A stretch of 64,000 nucleotides of DNA, taken from assembly GCF_047495875.1 (NCBI RefSeq), contig NC_092460.1, positions 6,748,520 to 6,812,519 of the forward strand, in the 5' to 3' direction. Below, piece by piece: positions 45,645 to 59,500 of the stretch. This stretch comes from Pithys albifrons albifrons. Taxonomy: Eukaryota > Chordata > Aves > Passeriformes > Thamnophilidae. Under the pieces are notes generated by a model. It was not told the origin of the DNA and searched no databases. It saw nothing but the letters and a program-made list of their open reading frames with translations. A program made the position numbers and the translations under genes. Every line of letters begins with the position of its first letter. The stretch's first letter is position 1.

Positions 45645-48600
45645 TCAGGCGAGATGTGATTTCTTAGAATAAGCAGCAAGTGCATCCTCAGATATAAAAA
45701 TCACCAGACAGTCAGTACCACACTGAAGGTATTTTATTTATTTTTTTCCTCAGCACTTGTGCATCTGAGCTTCCTCAGAGACCTTTTCTGCAGCTGTGTG
45801 TCAGATTATCCGTATCACCATTATCATGCTAAAGGCAAGAAATCTCCATTAAGAGACTCCTAGCTGGGCACACATGCTGGCATATTAATTTTCCAGGCAT
45901 TATAGTACCACTGCATTAAGCCACTGAGCAGGTTCAAATATATAAAGTCCTCCACGAGCCAGAAGATGCTCTCAAATGGTGCAGACCCTGTGTGGGCCAA
46001 GGCTCAGTGGTGCAAAACTGGTCTGGGTAATTAGAATAGCAGACTGAGGGCCTGAATCTGTATCACCAGGCCCACCTGGAGAGAACATTCATACAGTCAT
46101 TGCACACAGAAGGGACATAGCACTGGGTTATTGGTAATGACTGAGTAAAACAACTTTTTAAAAGTCTTATTCTTTGAGGGAAGGTAAAGAGGAATTTAAG
46201 CCTGACTCATCTTTCTGAGTCTCCTTTCCCATGATGGTGAAGTAAATGCTCTGTGCTATTGTGAGCTTTATTAGATGGCTTATCACACACTTAAATGCAG
46301 TCCTTCAGTCTGGAGATGTCTACAAATCCTGTTCTTTACATGTGCTTTGGATCCCGGTGATTTTCTCACCCATCCATGCACTCTGTCCTTACTTTTTATC
46401 CACTTTAAATTGTGTTACCACAAACACTACACCAGTTTGCAGCTCCTGGCCTGGCTGTGCCACTCTCCCAGCCAGAGCTGTGCATCCCACTGGCTGCCTG
46501 CAGCGAGGCAGTGGGATTTGGAGGAGGTCTTTCTTGGGTCAGTTACTGTAGCTGGATTAAAGAACTGACGTAACTATCACTGCTATTTTGTCTTGATAGC
46601 TTTACTGTGGTCTTTTTCTAAAAGTCATGTTTAGATGGAGCCTGGTGGGGTGTCTTTGCACATGCCTAGAACTGCAGCCAGTGTAGAAACACAGGGTGCT
46701 GAGATGTGGTTTCTCCCCTTTCCAACACAACCATCCTCAACTCCATGAGATATTCACCTGCATCTGAGGGACTAAACATTGACTATCTCTGAGGGACAGG
46801 ATTTGATTGGGTAGTTATGTGAATGGGACTATCAAATTCTGCTCCCTGTGTTTAAAAGCTCTCTCAGTGGCTGTATTACTTTCTTTCCATTTGCAAGTAG
46901 AAAAAAGCAGCATGAGAAACTCACAAACTGCATGGAAAAGGAATGGCATCAATGTGTAACAATGGATTTACAGCTCAGCCCCACCCACGCAAATCAAAGT
47001 GTTCCCTCGACACAGTCTGGCCAGGATTAGAGAAAACCCCGGGATTTTTTTTTTCTTTAATCCTAAAAGCTGTTACTTGTATTTGATAAATAAACAGTAG
47101 CATTTATATACCAGTGAACAGTGTCAATGATAGCAGTTACACCCACGGTGCTGGCAAACAAATTGCATTTTGCAAACTGTGGGTATTGAGGGATTTGGGG
47201 AGGGGGATCACAGCTTAATTAACTCTGCCACTATGCAGCAGCTGAGTTTCGTCAGCCCAAGGCAGAACAGAGAAAGAAATGCATGTTCCCAAGGGGGCTG
47301 CAGGATATTAATGGTGATGGTACATTTCGTGTGGCTGCACATCCTCAGGCACCGTCACCCATGAGGGAACGCAATGGGATGGAGGGGAGAGAGGGGACCC
47401 ACAGAAGCAGCAGCACTGTGGAAGAAGAACTGTGATCCTCAGGGAGATCCTGGAGACAGCAGAAGGAAGAGGAGCATCCTGGAGATGTGTGAATGTGGCA
47501 GGAGTAGAGGCAGGTTACATGTCACTGCTGGTTTGATCACACCAGAATTACACTGGAATCATCATCCATATGGCAAATGCTGTATGATGTGTGCAGCTCC
47601 CAAGGTATCAACCCTTGGCCACTGGCAGCAAGGAGACAAAGGGGAGACACTGGCTTGGCAGGAGTTTGGGGTACACACTATCCCCTGAACATAGTTTGCT
47701 GCAGGCAGCACTCCACTAAGGCAGCACAAATATGTAATTTCCAATGGAACTTCGTAACTAAGGCTCAGTACAGAAAAAAACTCCTCAATTCCTCCTTGAA
47801 GTCAGGTTAACTCCAAACAAGAAAATTCCATTCCCTCTCTCCTAGAGCAGCTGCTTCATTTAGGTAATTTGGACACCTCCATTCACTCTCTGCAGGATGC
47901 CAAAAGGATGGAGATGCTTTGCAAGGGGGGGCTGAGTCCCAATACACATTGTGACCTGTGCAGGCACCGACTGTGAGCGATTGCCTGGGGAGGGACAATC
48001 CGAGAGCCCAGAAACCTCCTTGATCTTCATTTGCTCTTCATTTCTATGCGTGCTTCTGCAGCGGAAAAAGCCATCAAACCTCTCAGAGGGAGCAGGGATC
48101 GATGACACGTGGATCAGAGCAGCAGTTGGAAAACTTTGGGTGAAAGTGTAATACTGTGACTGCTTCCAGCTTGGTTTCATTCAAGTCCTGATACTGAGGT
48201 TTTAGTACGATGCCAATTTTAGCTTGAATTGTCTGACAGCTCCTTTTTGTGAACAGCAGCAATATTGACAAAATGGTACTTTTTGAAAGAAGAGTGATTT
48301 CTTTTTTTTCCCTGGAGAAAATACACTCTGTATGTAATGGGATGATGCTGCTTCTTTTCCTTCTGAACTAAGGCTGCTTAGAAAGAAATCCTGGTAGCTG
48401 GCTTTCATTACAGTCATGACTTTGAGTTTTCTGGGAAAATAGGTATTAGTTATAGGATCTGAGCCCATGCTATTTTAGGGGGGTTCCCCTTGGAGTTACT
48501 GTTCAGGTGCTTTCTCCAGGAGGCTGGATGGAACACGTGCCCTGGGTAAATCCTGGCTAAATCCAGAGAATCCCGGGGAAGGATGGATGAAAGTCATTGC

Positions 48601-50836
48601 ATTTGAATGTGGGTCTCATTAACTATCCCTTGAGCTGGAGGGGACCTTGGTGTATGAAGTGGTGTCAGTGCCATAAAGCAGAATATGACCTGCAAGGGGA
48701 CGAAGCAGCCCTTCACATGTGCAGTGGCAGGACCAAAGGGACCATTCCTCCTTCCTGGGCTCTCAAAACCTGCATCCTAAACACCAGTTTTACTGTCCCT
48801 TGGATAGAGGAAAATTGTTTATGCTGGGAGAAAACAAACTGACAACTCTAAATTTCTCTGCCAGGCTCCTTTTTCTTCATCATAATTTTTTTGCACATCT
48901 TGCCATTTGTGTCATGCCACGACGAGAAGAAGCAAGAAATGATCTGCTATCAATGAGTCCTGAAATCACAGGATGATGGCAAATCACAAAAGCAGAGTGG
49001 CTGTGTCACCTCTGGAACCTGCAACTTGGAAAATGTGGGTGTGTGCGTGGACACTCCTGTGACCTGCCTATGCAGGGAAGTGCTTCCCTAGTGAGGGATA
49101 AATGGATGGGAATATTTGACACCCCCTTATGTAATGCTCTGACATACTCTTTTCTAAACTCAAGGAGATCCAGAGATACAAAAGTCAGTATCACAATGAA
49201 AACTGTAATTAAAGTTTTGGTCAGATTGAATCCATTACATCTCTCCCAAGTCCCCAGGATTGATTTCAGCCTCAACCCCAGGGATATGTAGTCTGATACC
49301 TCTGTAATCCTGCGAGCGGGGGCCTAAGCCTGTCGCACATGCCATTTGTATGGCTTAAGCCCAAGAATATGCTCCAACCAACTTTAACTCCACAGGATTC
49401 ATGTTTTATTGACTGAGCAAACGCAACTGAGCGGAAGCTGTATCTGCCACAAGGAAGATGGCTTTTGAGACACAAGCTGTAAATAGAAGGGAAAGGACTA
49501 TTTTGGCTATATTTTTGCATTGGCATAAAACTGCAGCAGATTGCATTATTCAGTAATATAATGTAATGTTAATGTGGCTCCGTAGCTGGGGGCGAGAGAA
49601 CTTAAGGTTTAATCATTTTGTAATGCACTTACATTGCCCATTTTAGATTTGTCAGCTGTCATAAATGAACTGCAGTTTTATCCTGGGACTATATATAGAA
49701 TTACTATTTATATATTTTTTCATCTGCAGCTTATGCAGTTTAAATGAAAAGAAAGAAAAGAAAGAGCCAGGATGGAGCAAGGGGGGGATGCGCCCTTGGC
49801 TCTGCTCTGCTCAGAGAACTCCTCAGTGCCTCCACGCAGGAAAATGCTGCTTTTGCCTAAGCCTCGGCTTAGGTACTTGACATTTCCAATAAAACAACAC
49901 CCAGCAGACTTTTCATGTTGTGGAGAGTGAAGCACGGAACTGTTACGTGTAAAAATACAGCCACATAGAAACGGCAGTTGGTGAACTTCTGCTTTGTGTC
50001 TTACATATCTATCATTCATAGGCACGAAACTCCAGGAAATCCTCTCCCATGACATCCCTCCTCACCAGTTTTATTGAAAAACCATAATATCCTTTTGCAT
50101 TCTAAATTCTAACTAAAAGCTACTCACATTACAGCTTTTTGTATACGTATTTTAGCTGTTCTCAAACAAAGACAATTCCTCCTTCGACTGCCGAGTCCTG
50201 CTGCTTTCCCTGCTGTGGCTCCTCACAGCACCACTGGAAATCTCATGGCATGTTGCAAACTGCCTGAGCACTGATTAATGTCCTTGCCAAGAAAAAAAAA
50301 GGGAGTTTGCAAAAGGATTTGCTGCTCCTATCACTTCAAAGAAGTATTAAAACGCGTTTGCTTTTTTGGGCCAATCATTTGAAAAAATGCAAGGGAAACT
50401 TGAGAAAGTAAAATGTCCTGCTGGTTATAAATATCAAATATTCCTATTGTCTCATCTTTTAATCAAATTCTTGCCATGGAAGTGATTTCTGTAGGGAATT
50501 TTGCCTTGACTGTTCTCTCCGCTGCTACATCCTACAGGCCAAGCATTTCTTTTCTTCTATGATAATAATCGATGTTTTTTAAGAAGCAAGAATACCCCTG
50601 TTTTCATCCATAGCATTTACCTACAAAGAACATGATAATTTATACAGCAAATGCAGGCTGTGCTTCCTGCTGGACAGCCTGATTTATCGACTGTGCATCT
50701 GTTTCATATAAAGTGCCCTGAGCAGAACAAAACCCTCCATTCTAGCAAAACCAGGACAGTTTCTTTAGTTTTCAATAAATCATGTTCTACCTGTGGGATA
50801 CCTTGTTAACGACTATACACTAAATCCAGAGGGGGG
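45645..50836. other. Non-coding DNA; candidate conserved blocks near 48.0 and 49.3-49.7 kb
   Basis: No gene is recognised. Two segments stand out and are reported as findings: a CpG-retaining patch (47968-48111, ending in a CACGTG E-box) and an AT-rich, repeat-free block (about 49300-49740). The remaining frames, up to 111 codons, are unassigned and overlap on both strands. Confidence 0.5.
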
Positions 50837-50870
50837 TTTCCTTTTTCTTTTTTTTTCTTTTTCCTTTTTT
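50837..50870. repeat. 34-nt T-rich homopyrimidine tract
   Basis: Thirty-four uninterrupted pyrimidines, mostly T with scattered C, are followed by ATTTTTAAC. It may be a simple repeat or an old oligo(A) tail of a minus-strand insertion. No recognisable retrocopy adjoins it. Confidence 0.88.
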
Positions 50871-51166
50871 ATTTTTAACTATCCATCCCAAATATTCTGA
50901 GTTTCTGAGGCCAGTTGAACACCCTTTTTCCCCAGGAAGAACTCCATTTCTGAGGAATTTTGGCATCAGTAAGCTGCCTGTTTCAAATATCTCATTAGTA
51001 ACACACATCTATCTCATCAAGGAGCCTCAAAAAACCTAAGGCAAAATCTTCCTTCATTCAGCTCGTAGTTTACATCTTTGTTTTTTTCTATTCAGAATGC
51101 AATTGAATTTCCATAAAGGAGCCTGAATTCGATGTTCAGGGAAAACACCTGGGTAAAAGCCTCCTT
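50871..51166. other. Short non-coding interval
   Basis: Unique-looking sequence between the T-rich tract and a small CR1 remnant. Nothing is recognised in it. Confidence 0.5.
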
Positions 51167-51218
51167 AGAATCATGGGTTGTTTTGGGTTGGAAGGGACTT
51201 GAAGATCATCAAGTTCTA
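51167..51218 (-). mobile_element. Very short CR1 LINE 3'-terminal remnant
   Basis: The sequence begins AGAATCATGGGTTGTTTTGG and continues GTTGGAAGGGACTTGAAGAT then CATCAAGTTCT. This is the reverse complement of the CR1 3' terminus (typical form AGAATCATAGAATGGTTTGGGTTGGAAGGGAC). Only about 52 bp are recognisable; beyond 51218 the similarity ends abruptly, as expected for an extreme 5' truncation or a later deletion. Confidence 0.88.
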
Positions 51219-54200
51219 AGCAGGAGAGGACAGTGGCCTAAGCAGGGAAGTAAAGGCAGTGAAGGGACTGACAGAGTTACAGAGAAGTGGGATGAAGTTT
51301 CAGCAGAAAATGCTCTCTGTTCCCCCTTGGAGCCCATCCCTTCCTGGAGGAGATCCCAGCTCCACACTTCCCCTTCCAGCTCTCCTCCCCAAGGACAGCC
51401 AGTGCAGGGATGCCTCTAGGAACTCCTCCTCACTTTTGCTGCAAATCCCACTCTTTGAATCTTCAGCACCAACTTTTCCCAAACCACTCGAGGTTTTAGG
51501 AGACTGAAGGATGGGAGGAAATCCACATTCCCAGTGCAACTCCACTGAAAATGTGTAAGCGCAGCCAGACTGAGCCCAGGGGGCCCATGTCGGTCAAAGG
51601 CACTGATACAAAGCCAAAATCATCGATTGAAGACTTAAATTGATGTCACTGGGAGTGGAAATTGTTTTTTTACTGAGGGCATAATTCATGCAGGAGGATG
51701 CTTATGGCATCCAAAAAGCTTTGAGCTGGTGTTACCATACTGTCAGTGAAGTACAGAGCTGTCTAGGGAAAAGGGAGTGCATTCCTGTAAAACATCAGCA
51801 CAGGGAACCATGACAGAGCTGTATCTGCTTTCCTACCCTGTGGGCTGGACCCTCACTGCATCTGCATTGCCTTTCTCCCCCAGCCCTTGCTTGGTGAGCT
51901 CCATGTTGGTGTACCCTTGGCATGTGGCTGCAGCACCAGGTCCATCTGAGGTTCACTGTCCCCCAACATCCCATTGACTGTCCCTCCCAGAAGAGGATGG
52001 GGCTTTGAAGCACATGGTGCCTCTCCTCTGGTGTTTTTCCTGGACCGTGGGGGTCTTGATTTCTGACAAGGTGTCCTCTTCCCCCTGTAATTAATATAAA
52101 TTGAGGTGAAAAATTATCACAGATGGGATGAGCTAAGTCCTTGACCTTCTTTCTTTGCTGCATAAAGCCAGGTGGTGTTTCTGCCAGTTTCTCTACTGCC
52201 AGTCAGGAATAAAACAGTTCCCTGTCATCAAATTGCCCGTCCTTTGTCCCTGGGCATAGAGCAAAATAAAGTCACCTTTCCAACAGTTTGCCAACAGTTG
52301 AGACATGTTGCTATTTCAGTGTTATCTGCAATGTTGTTTCCTTTGCCCAGGTGATCTGTCCCTGAGCTGCTGGGACCAGATCTCAGGGATGAGCTGTGCA
52401 GCCTGCACGTGACACTGCTCTAAAAATCATCTCTTCTCTGCAGGGGACCTGATGAAGCCCTTGGGCTTGAGGACACCTTGGTTTGCTTGTTCCTCTCCTA
52501 GACCCAGGAACACCTCAGGCTCCACCTCCTCCTGCCACAAGCACCCAGGACACCTGACAGCAGCACAGGCTGTCCAGGGGGAACATTTTGGGCTTCTTCC
52601 AAGGAATGCTTTCCAAAACACTTTGGTCTGTGGTGGCAGTTGCATCTATCCAGTGTTTTATCAGGACAGTCTCTGCTTCAGCCTTTTTTCAGCTGTTCTG
52701 TCTGTGTTTCTGATGCCTTTGCCAGTCTGGCCAGGACTGAACTTGGCCCCTGACAGACACTTTTCCATTAATCAGAGATTTGCCTCAGTAGCAGGGTTCT
52801 TCTGAGGCATAATTAAGTTTACAGTTTCTAATTAAATTGATTTGAGATCCTGGGGTGGAAGGCCTTTTAAGAGCAATTGTGTATCAAAAAGTTGGGATTT
52901 TTTGCTCCAGTGTTTTTATGTAAGACTAATTCTAGCATCCAGAAGCAAAGGATGAGTAGTCATTTTTCAGGCTTTGGGGGTATTGGTTGAAGCTTTTTCT
53001 CATTCCCCTTAATCAAAGAAGCAATAAAAAATTGCTAATCAGCTTGATGGAGGTGCCGATATCAGGGTGGAATATGTGGCAATCATATACACAGACAGGA
53101 AGCAAATAATACTTGCTCAAAAAGAAGAAAACTGCTGGACTGAGGCGATGTGTGACCCAGACTGCAACCATTGTGTCCCTCCTCCTATGGTAATTTTTAA
53201 TCCAAACACCCAGATAATTAATAGGTGGTATTTGACAGGGTTTCTCACATCCCATTCCTGAGCCAGCTGCTCTGAACAGGCTGTTGCTGTGAGCTGCACA
53301 CCATCATCACTCAGATACAGTTTGTAAAGTTTATAATTTCATTTCTTCAGGCTCAATCAAGCAAATCAAATATTTCTCATGGAAGATTTGATTAAATGTC
53401 ATTCAGATGTGGCAGAGGAACTTTCAGAATTATGAAAATTGACTAATTCACCCTCCTTGCCTTTGTATGCCAAAGTTATCTTCAATCTTAATAAACCTTA
53501 ATCAATGCCTACTTTATACTTACACATAAAAGCGACCCTTTAAGGCCCTCCCTTTGGGACTTTACGGGGTGTTTGGGGTCAGACCCGGCGTTTCCTCCAG
53601 GGCCAATGGCACATTACTTCACTTTTAGTCCAGGAGAGCAGGGAGCCTCATTGCCTTTATGCCCTGCTTGTGTTACAGCCTTTAGTGACAGCAAACTGAG
53701 CCACCCCATTGTCATTTTGAGAGTCAACTGAAACCTTATCTTCCTGCTCTTGCCTTTGGAGAAATGCTGAGGGTTTACCTCATCTAGTACAACTAAGATA
53801 ATTGAAAGAAGAAGAGCAGTGGATTGAGATGTGGAATGTGATGCTCCTGCCCTGCTTCACTTGGTCATATTCTGTTTCCAATGCCTGGACAATTAATAAA
53901 TGCTGTTTGATGGGTTGTGTCATTTCAGGTAACTAAGAAAACCTGCCTTCCTACAAGGCTCTTGCCTTTAGAGCTCAGTAATAGGCAACAGATAAAGAAC
54001 TGAGGGGGTCATGGATTTTTAACTGGGAGATTTTTTCCCCCAAAATCATGCTGACTTGTTGAAAATGTCTTTTTCAGCTTGAAAAGAGATATTTTGATAA
54101 AACTTTCTAACACTGAAATGTTTTCAATGTTTAAATCGAACTTACTTTCCAGATATGCAGTCTGAACCACATTTTTGATATTCAGAGGTAAAATAATAAT

Positions 54201-55600
54201 AAACCAGAATTATAATAAAACCAGAGAGGAAACAAAGAACATTTCAAAGCAATCTAAGCAGATTCAGGATAGACCTTGTCTGAATTTACTTTCCATGTTC
54301 AGTTTTCATTTGTTTTGTCCTAAGCTAAAACAGAGAAATATTTCAAAACCTTCCACGTGTAAAAACATTTCCTTGCCCAGCTCTAACTGCTCAGTTGAAT
54401 TATTTGCAGACAGATCACAGCTCCCTTCAATTAATCAGTTCCATGAATGCCTTTTTTTGCCCAATCCCTGACCCATAGCTCATTCATAGACCCCAAGCTT
54501 GTGCTGATTTAATTAGCCATTTAACTCACGTGGCCTGGGAGTGTTTCCTGTTTGCACAGGCCCTCACTTAAGCTCAGGATTTGCATACAGCTTCTAATTC
54601 TCACTTAACATTCACCCTTCCAAAACCTTTTTTGCCTCTGACCTCCTATGCTGGGATCTGTGTGGGAAGCTGATGCACCAGGAGCATGAACCCAGCTGGA
54701 ATGAATTTGTTTAAAAAGCTGAGAGGACTTTCACTTTGGCTTTTTTGGCATTGCTCACCCAGTTCTAATTGCTTTATAAATTTAATGGAGTTAATGGTGG
54801 GCACTGGGTGCTGGGCTGGTTGTGGATAAGGGGTATAAAGTCCACCCAGAGTCCCACACCCTCATCTCTTGGCACAGGAAAAGAGGTGAGGAGGAAAATG
54901 AGGAGCAGGAAAGAGGTCTCATGCAAGTGAGACTTTTGACTGATGTGTAGTATGTTAGAGGTCCAGGTGATGCTCCCAAAAATTGCTGTATTACTACTTC
55001 TGTAAGCCATAAGGATGGTAAGAAGTACTATTTTTTTTGTTTATTTCTTTGTTCTCAACAGCTGCTTACTGGAAACTACCAGAAAATCAGGGCTGCCAAG
55101 ATATCTCAGTTGTACACTAAAACAGTGTTCAGTTTGGTTGTTTTGTGAAGCTTTTTTTCTCTGTGTTGTTTGGTTGGTTTTGGAAAGTTGCTGTACTATT
55201 AAGTGGGAAGTTAAAGTGTTGATTCTATATGAGAGCAACTCTGTTACTCTTCTGAAGAGTTAACAAGTTCAGATTTAGGGTAAATCTTTAACTCTCCTGT
55301 CCTGTATAAGTGGAAGAAATCTGTAAGTATGTTAAATCTTTCCTTTGCTGATTACTGCAGGGATTTTTACTGCAAGGTAAATCTGCATTTTACAAGCAGG
55401 AATGCTATCCAGGTAGATATTTATGATATGCATCAAAGGCTGTATCTGATACTGTTCTCCTCAATTGAAGGTGACAATGACTATAGGAAAGAAATTGGCC
55501 TGCTCTGTGCATGTCCCAGAACATTAATTTCTCTGGTCAAATCAAGATCCTGGAGAACAAAATACTAAATTGTTTAAGATGAAGCTTAACACCCAATCAA
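51219..55600. other. Non-coding DNA, nothing recognised
   Basis: No gene or repeat family is recognised. The first kilobase and a half is relatively G+C-rich, with overlapping frames of up to 122 codons on both strands and no known domain. About 53450-53600 is AT-rich with a few CpGs (near 53531-53590). The rest is ordinary AT-rich sequence. Confidence 0.5.
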
Positions 55601-58600
55601 CCAAATTCCCTTTGTGCCTCTTACCTGCTCACCCAGCAACACACTGCAATCTGTTTTTTGGACGTGGATAAGGTTATGATGTCCAGAAGAACAGGGAATG
55701 GTGTAATTCACAGAAAGAAAAATGTATTTAGAAAGTATCTTATCTTGAAATGTTGTCCAGAGTCATGCAAAGCTGAACCTCTGAAGAAACCCTCCAGAGC
55801 CTGGGCTGGTACAGAGGAGGGTTGCTCTGCTGTTGTTGCCTGGGGCACTGCCTTGGGTTCGTCCCATGCTCTGGTCTCAGTTACTGTAAGTAAAGCCCCA
55901 GCAGCCAATTTACAAAATCAACTTTGGAGAGCTCTGGCTTTATGTCTAGTTATTAAGCAACAGGACTGTCATTTGAGAAAGCATGTTATGGATCTGCTCA
56001 GAGTGTGGCAGGGTGGGCTGGGCAGTCCTTGGCCACACCAGGGCAGTTGCAGAGAATGAACAGCCCAGCCATAGCTCTGAGTGTCAGGAACAGCAATAAA
56101 ACCCTATCAAGAAGGAACCACAAGCACCTAATAAGAATCAGATACAGCATAAAATAGGCCATGGGCATGCTCTTATCCAGATGCACAGGGAATTATGTAC
56201 ATAAACAGAGTATAATTTGGTTTTACATCTTATTTTTCTTCCACAACTTCAGAGGGAAATGAGTTACTTACTGGCAGTGGTGTGTAAGAAAGCTGCTGTT
56301 ATGTACCCAGTGACTGCTCACACACAGCCTGGTGTGATGGAGCTGATTTCAGGGAACCAGGCACTTATCCCAGCTTGAAGTGGGGCGGAACAAACATCAC
56401 AAAGTGCCCAGCTCTGGTGAGGAGGGATGAAAGGGGACCCTGCAAATGAGAAGCCTCTGGGGCAGGAGAGGTGAACCAGGGTTCCTCAGCACAGAAGGTC
56501 CTGCTGCTGGAGCTGCACCATGGACCAGGTGGAAGAGGTGCAGGCTGGCTCTGCAAGGTGACATTAGTCTCTTCCTTGGGTGTTGGAGAAAACACTTAGC
56601 TCCTTTGAAGCTGTGACTTTGGATTCAGTCTTAGGGCTGGAGAGGCAGAATTCCACCCTCTGCGCTTCCTGCTCCTGGTATGCTGGTTTCCAGGCTGGAG
56701 GGTCAGAAGGCTGTACAGCATTAGTGGGAGATTCACTTCCCACATGAAAAGCAAAGCTGCTTCCAGCCTTGCCTGCCTTGTGCTACTTGTGATGGCACTG
56801 CATTTGCTTTGATAAATGCAGAAATTCCCGGACCCAATGTACTCACAATCTAAATGCAAAGGGAAAGGCAGCTGTCAGTCAGCCAAGCAGGGCTGTGAGG
56901 CAGATGATCAGGGTGTTAAGTCTTGCTTGGCCTTGGTGAGGTGCATAAATCTGGGCAAATAACTTCAATCCTTTTCCTTTACATTGGAATGAACTTGCCC
57001 TTACTTTTAAAATTACTCACATACCTTGGGCTGCACCTCTGAGTGCAAGGTGTTATAATGGGACTTATGTTGATGTAAGGAAACTGTGTCTCCTCTTCTG
57101 AGGCTACTTGGAGGTTGCCTGACTTGTTTCCAGGACTGAGATTCCCAGTGTCAGAGAGGGACCAGTCTGACTCCTGCATTGCAGAAGTAAAGACGCTTCA
57201 CTTGGTGGGCCTGGTAGAATTGGGACTTGTTTTCCCCATGGATCCAAACCTGCCTGACAACCTCATTCCTCCCCACTGCATAGCTGACTTCACAAAATGT
57301 ATCCCTGATGTGCACCGCAGAGCAGAGAACTGCTTTGAGCCAACCCAGAGCTGTGTATCTTCTCACTACCATCAGCCCCCTTGCCAGGAAGGCCTTTCAC
57401 CACACACTGCTGGTGTCTGTGATGACGCAGAACAGTCAGCAGTGCTTGGCTGCTTGGAGAAAAGAATGTGTTTAGGGCACATCTGCAGAAATGTAAACAC
57501 TGCTTCTTCTCACTGGGAAGGTGATGCCCCAAAGACTCGACACTGTTTCCCATATATTTTGGTCAGAAATCCTTTCCTTCAAATGTAGCTGAGCAAGAAT
57601 GCAGTTTCCCAGTGCTACTGTTACACAAAGGGGTCTGGGGGAGCTCAGCATCCAGCAGAACCCAGCTCCACTACAGCCAGACCTGCAATGCTGCAAGAGC
57701 TGTGTAATTGAGCCAGATTTGTGTTAATTACCTACTTACCTGTGAAAACTTTAAGGTTCAGGATTAAGGGCAAGGAAATTATACTCAGGGGGATGTTTTA
57801 ATGAGCAGAAAAACCTATACTTTGTCTCAAAAGTTGCTTTTTTATATTAAAACCTCCTGGGCTTATAATTAGAAATTTAATGTTTTGTGAACTGCAGTTC
57901 AGAAACTATGGGGGGAAATAGTTTATTTTCCAACTGTCCTCTTCCTTAATGAATGTTCTCAGGTTTGTTTTTCAGTGGTTAATAAGGTAGCACTTATGCC
58001 CACCCTGTCTCACAGGGGGATTTTAAATCTATAGGGCACTTCTGATTATTTTATACATGTATGTATAAATTCAGGCAGTCATTGAACCAGAACTAATGTA
58101 AGTATTTGGCTCTTCGAGAGCAGAGGAGAGGGTGATGGAAAGGCAGACAGTGTGGGGAATCATGGGCCCCCCAGGGACTCACCCTCCTGGCTCATGGGAG
58201 CCAGTCTGACAGGCAGGGTGGCGTGGAGGGAGATTCTCAGGACAAGGCCTGCCTCCTCCAGAGGCCACGGCACCATGCAAAACACTTAATAAATGACATG
58301 ATTTAGAGGCAATTAGGTAATTGTACCTCTCTGCTGTGCTCCTGAGTTCAGCACACACTCCAAGGTCTAGTCTGAGACAGGTGTTGCCTTGATCTCTGAA
58401 AAGCTGATTTTTTTGAAAGGATCTTTTCATTACATATTTTTTACCTCTCTTTAAGTCCAGGAGACTGGAGCAGGAAAGCTGCTGCCCATCTCCTGCTCCT
58501 CCCTAGGGCAGCCATCTACTCTGTCCTTCCTAATGCCAACAGCCCCAGCCCATGCCATTCCAGCACAGAGTTTTAATGCACAGCACTCCCCATTTCAGGG

Positions 58601-59500
58601 GGAAATTCACATGTGGTGGTGAGGTTTGGCCTATGTAAGGGCATTTTCCTTACACAGCTGTTGCTGGACACCATCAAAGGAAGCTGCACAGGGAGGAAAG
58701 AGTCAGAAATAGCAACCAAGAGGCTGGGTATAGCTTCAGACTGCCTCCTCATTAATCTCAGAGCAAAGTCACTTAAAATAACCCTGACCTTTGTTCCCCA
58801 TCCATTTGCATGAAGCTGTTTAATTGTTCCTGTACCATGGAAAAGGACCATAGTGTGCATGGTCTTCCAGCAAGTTGGACTCATAGAGAGAAAGACTGAT
58901 GGGGCATAGACTTGGCACTTCGGAGTTCAGGTGATTATTTATGAGGAGAAAAGGTGATTATCTGAGTTGGGTAACTTGCAGGAGGGCACATTTTTGGGGC
59001 TGGGTGTACACACTTTCATGATTGGGAAAGCAGGTGTAAAGGAGAGGTTCCCAGTGAGGAGGAAGAAGCACAGTGAGCCTGAAGGATGCTCGACTGCAGG
59101 AGGAAGCTTGCCACCACAAAAGTAGATTTCTCAAATCTGGAAGCTGGGTTTTTAAGCCCAGAAGCTGGCTCAGCAGTGGAAACATTTGGGGAACAGCTGG
59201 TATCAGCTATCACTGCTCCTCCTTGTCCACAGGGATGGATTGCATTGCTGTAAATTACTGCCTTGGCAGCAGTCCCTGTTCACACCCCATGCCTTGGTAA
59301 AATCGTAGGCTGGGAGTGGAAGTTGTGGAGCATCAGTCCTGGCTTTATGCCACCTGGGAGTGAAAGCAGTCCTTGGGAACCATTGGGTGAACTTTCTAGG
59401 AGCTTTTTTCTGCCTGAGAAGTTGGTTGTGAGGGACAAGCAAATTTAGATCTAACCCACATGATCTGCACATAGCAGAAATCCAGATACACCCAGAAGGA
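55601..59500. other. Non-coding DNA, nothing recognised
   Basis: No exon, RNA gene or repeat family is recognised. The longest frames (55658-56059 plus, 133 codons; 57115-57588 plus, 157 codons) have no identifiable domain and are overlapped by antisense frames. Confidence 0.5.

Noticed and set aside
57115..57588. 157-codon plus-strand frame with many Cys and His
   Set aside because: Cys/His spacing fits no zinc-binding pattern I recognise; antisense frames overlap it; no splice or promoter context.
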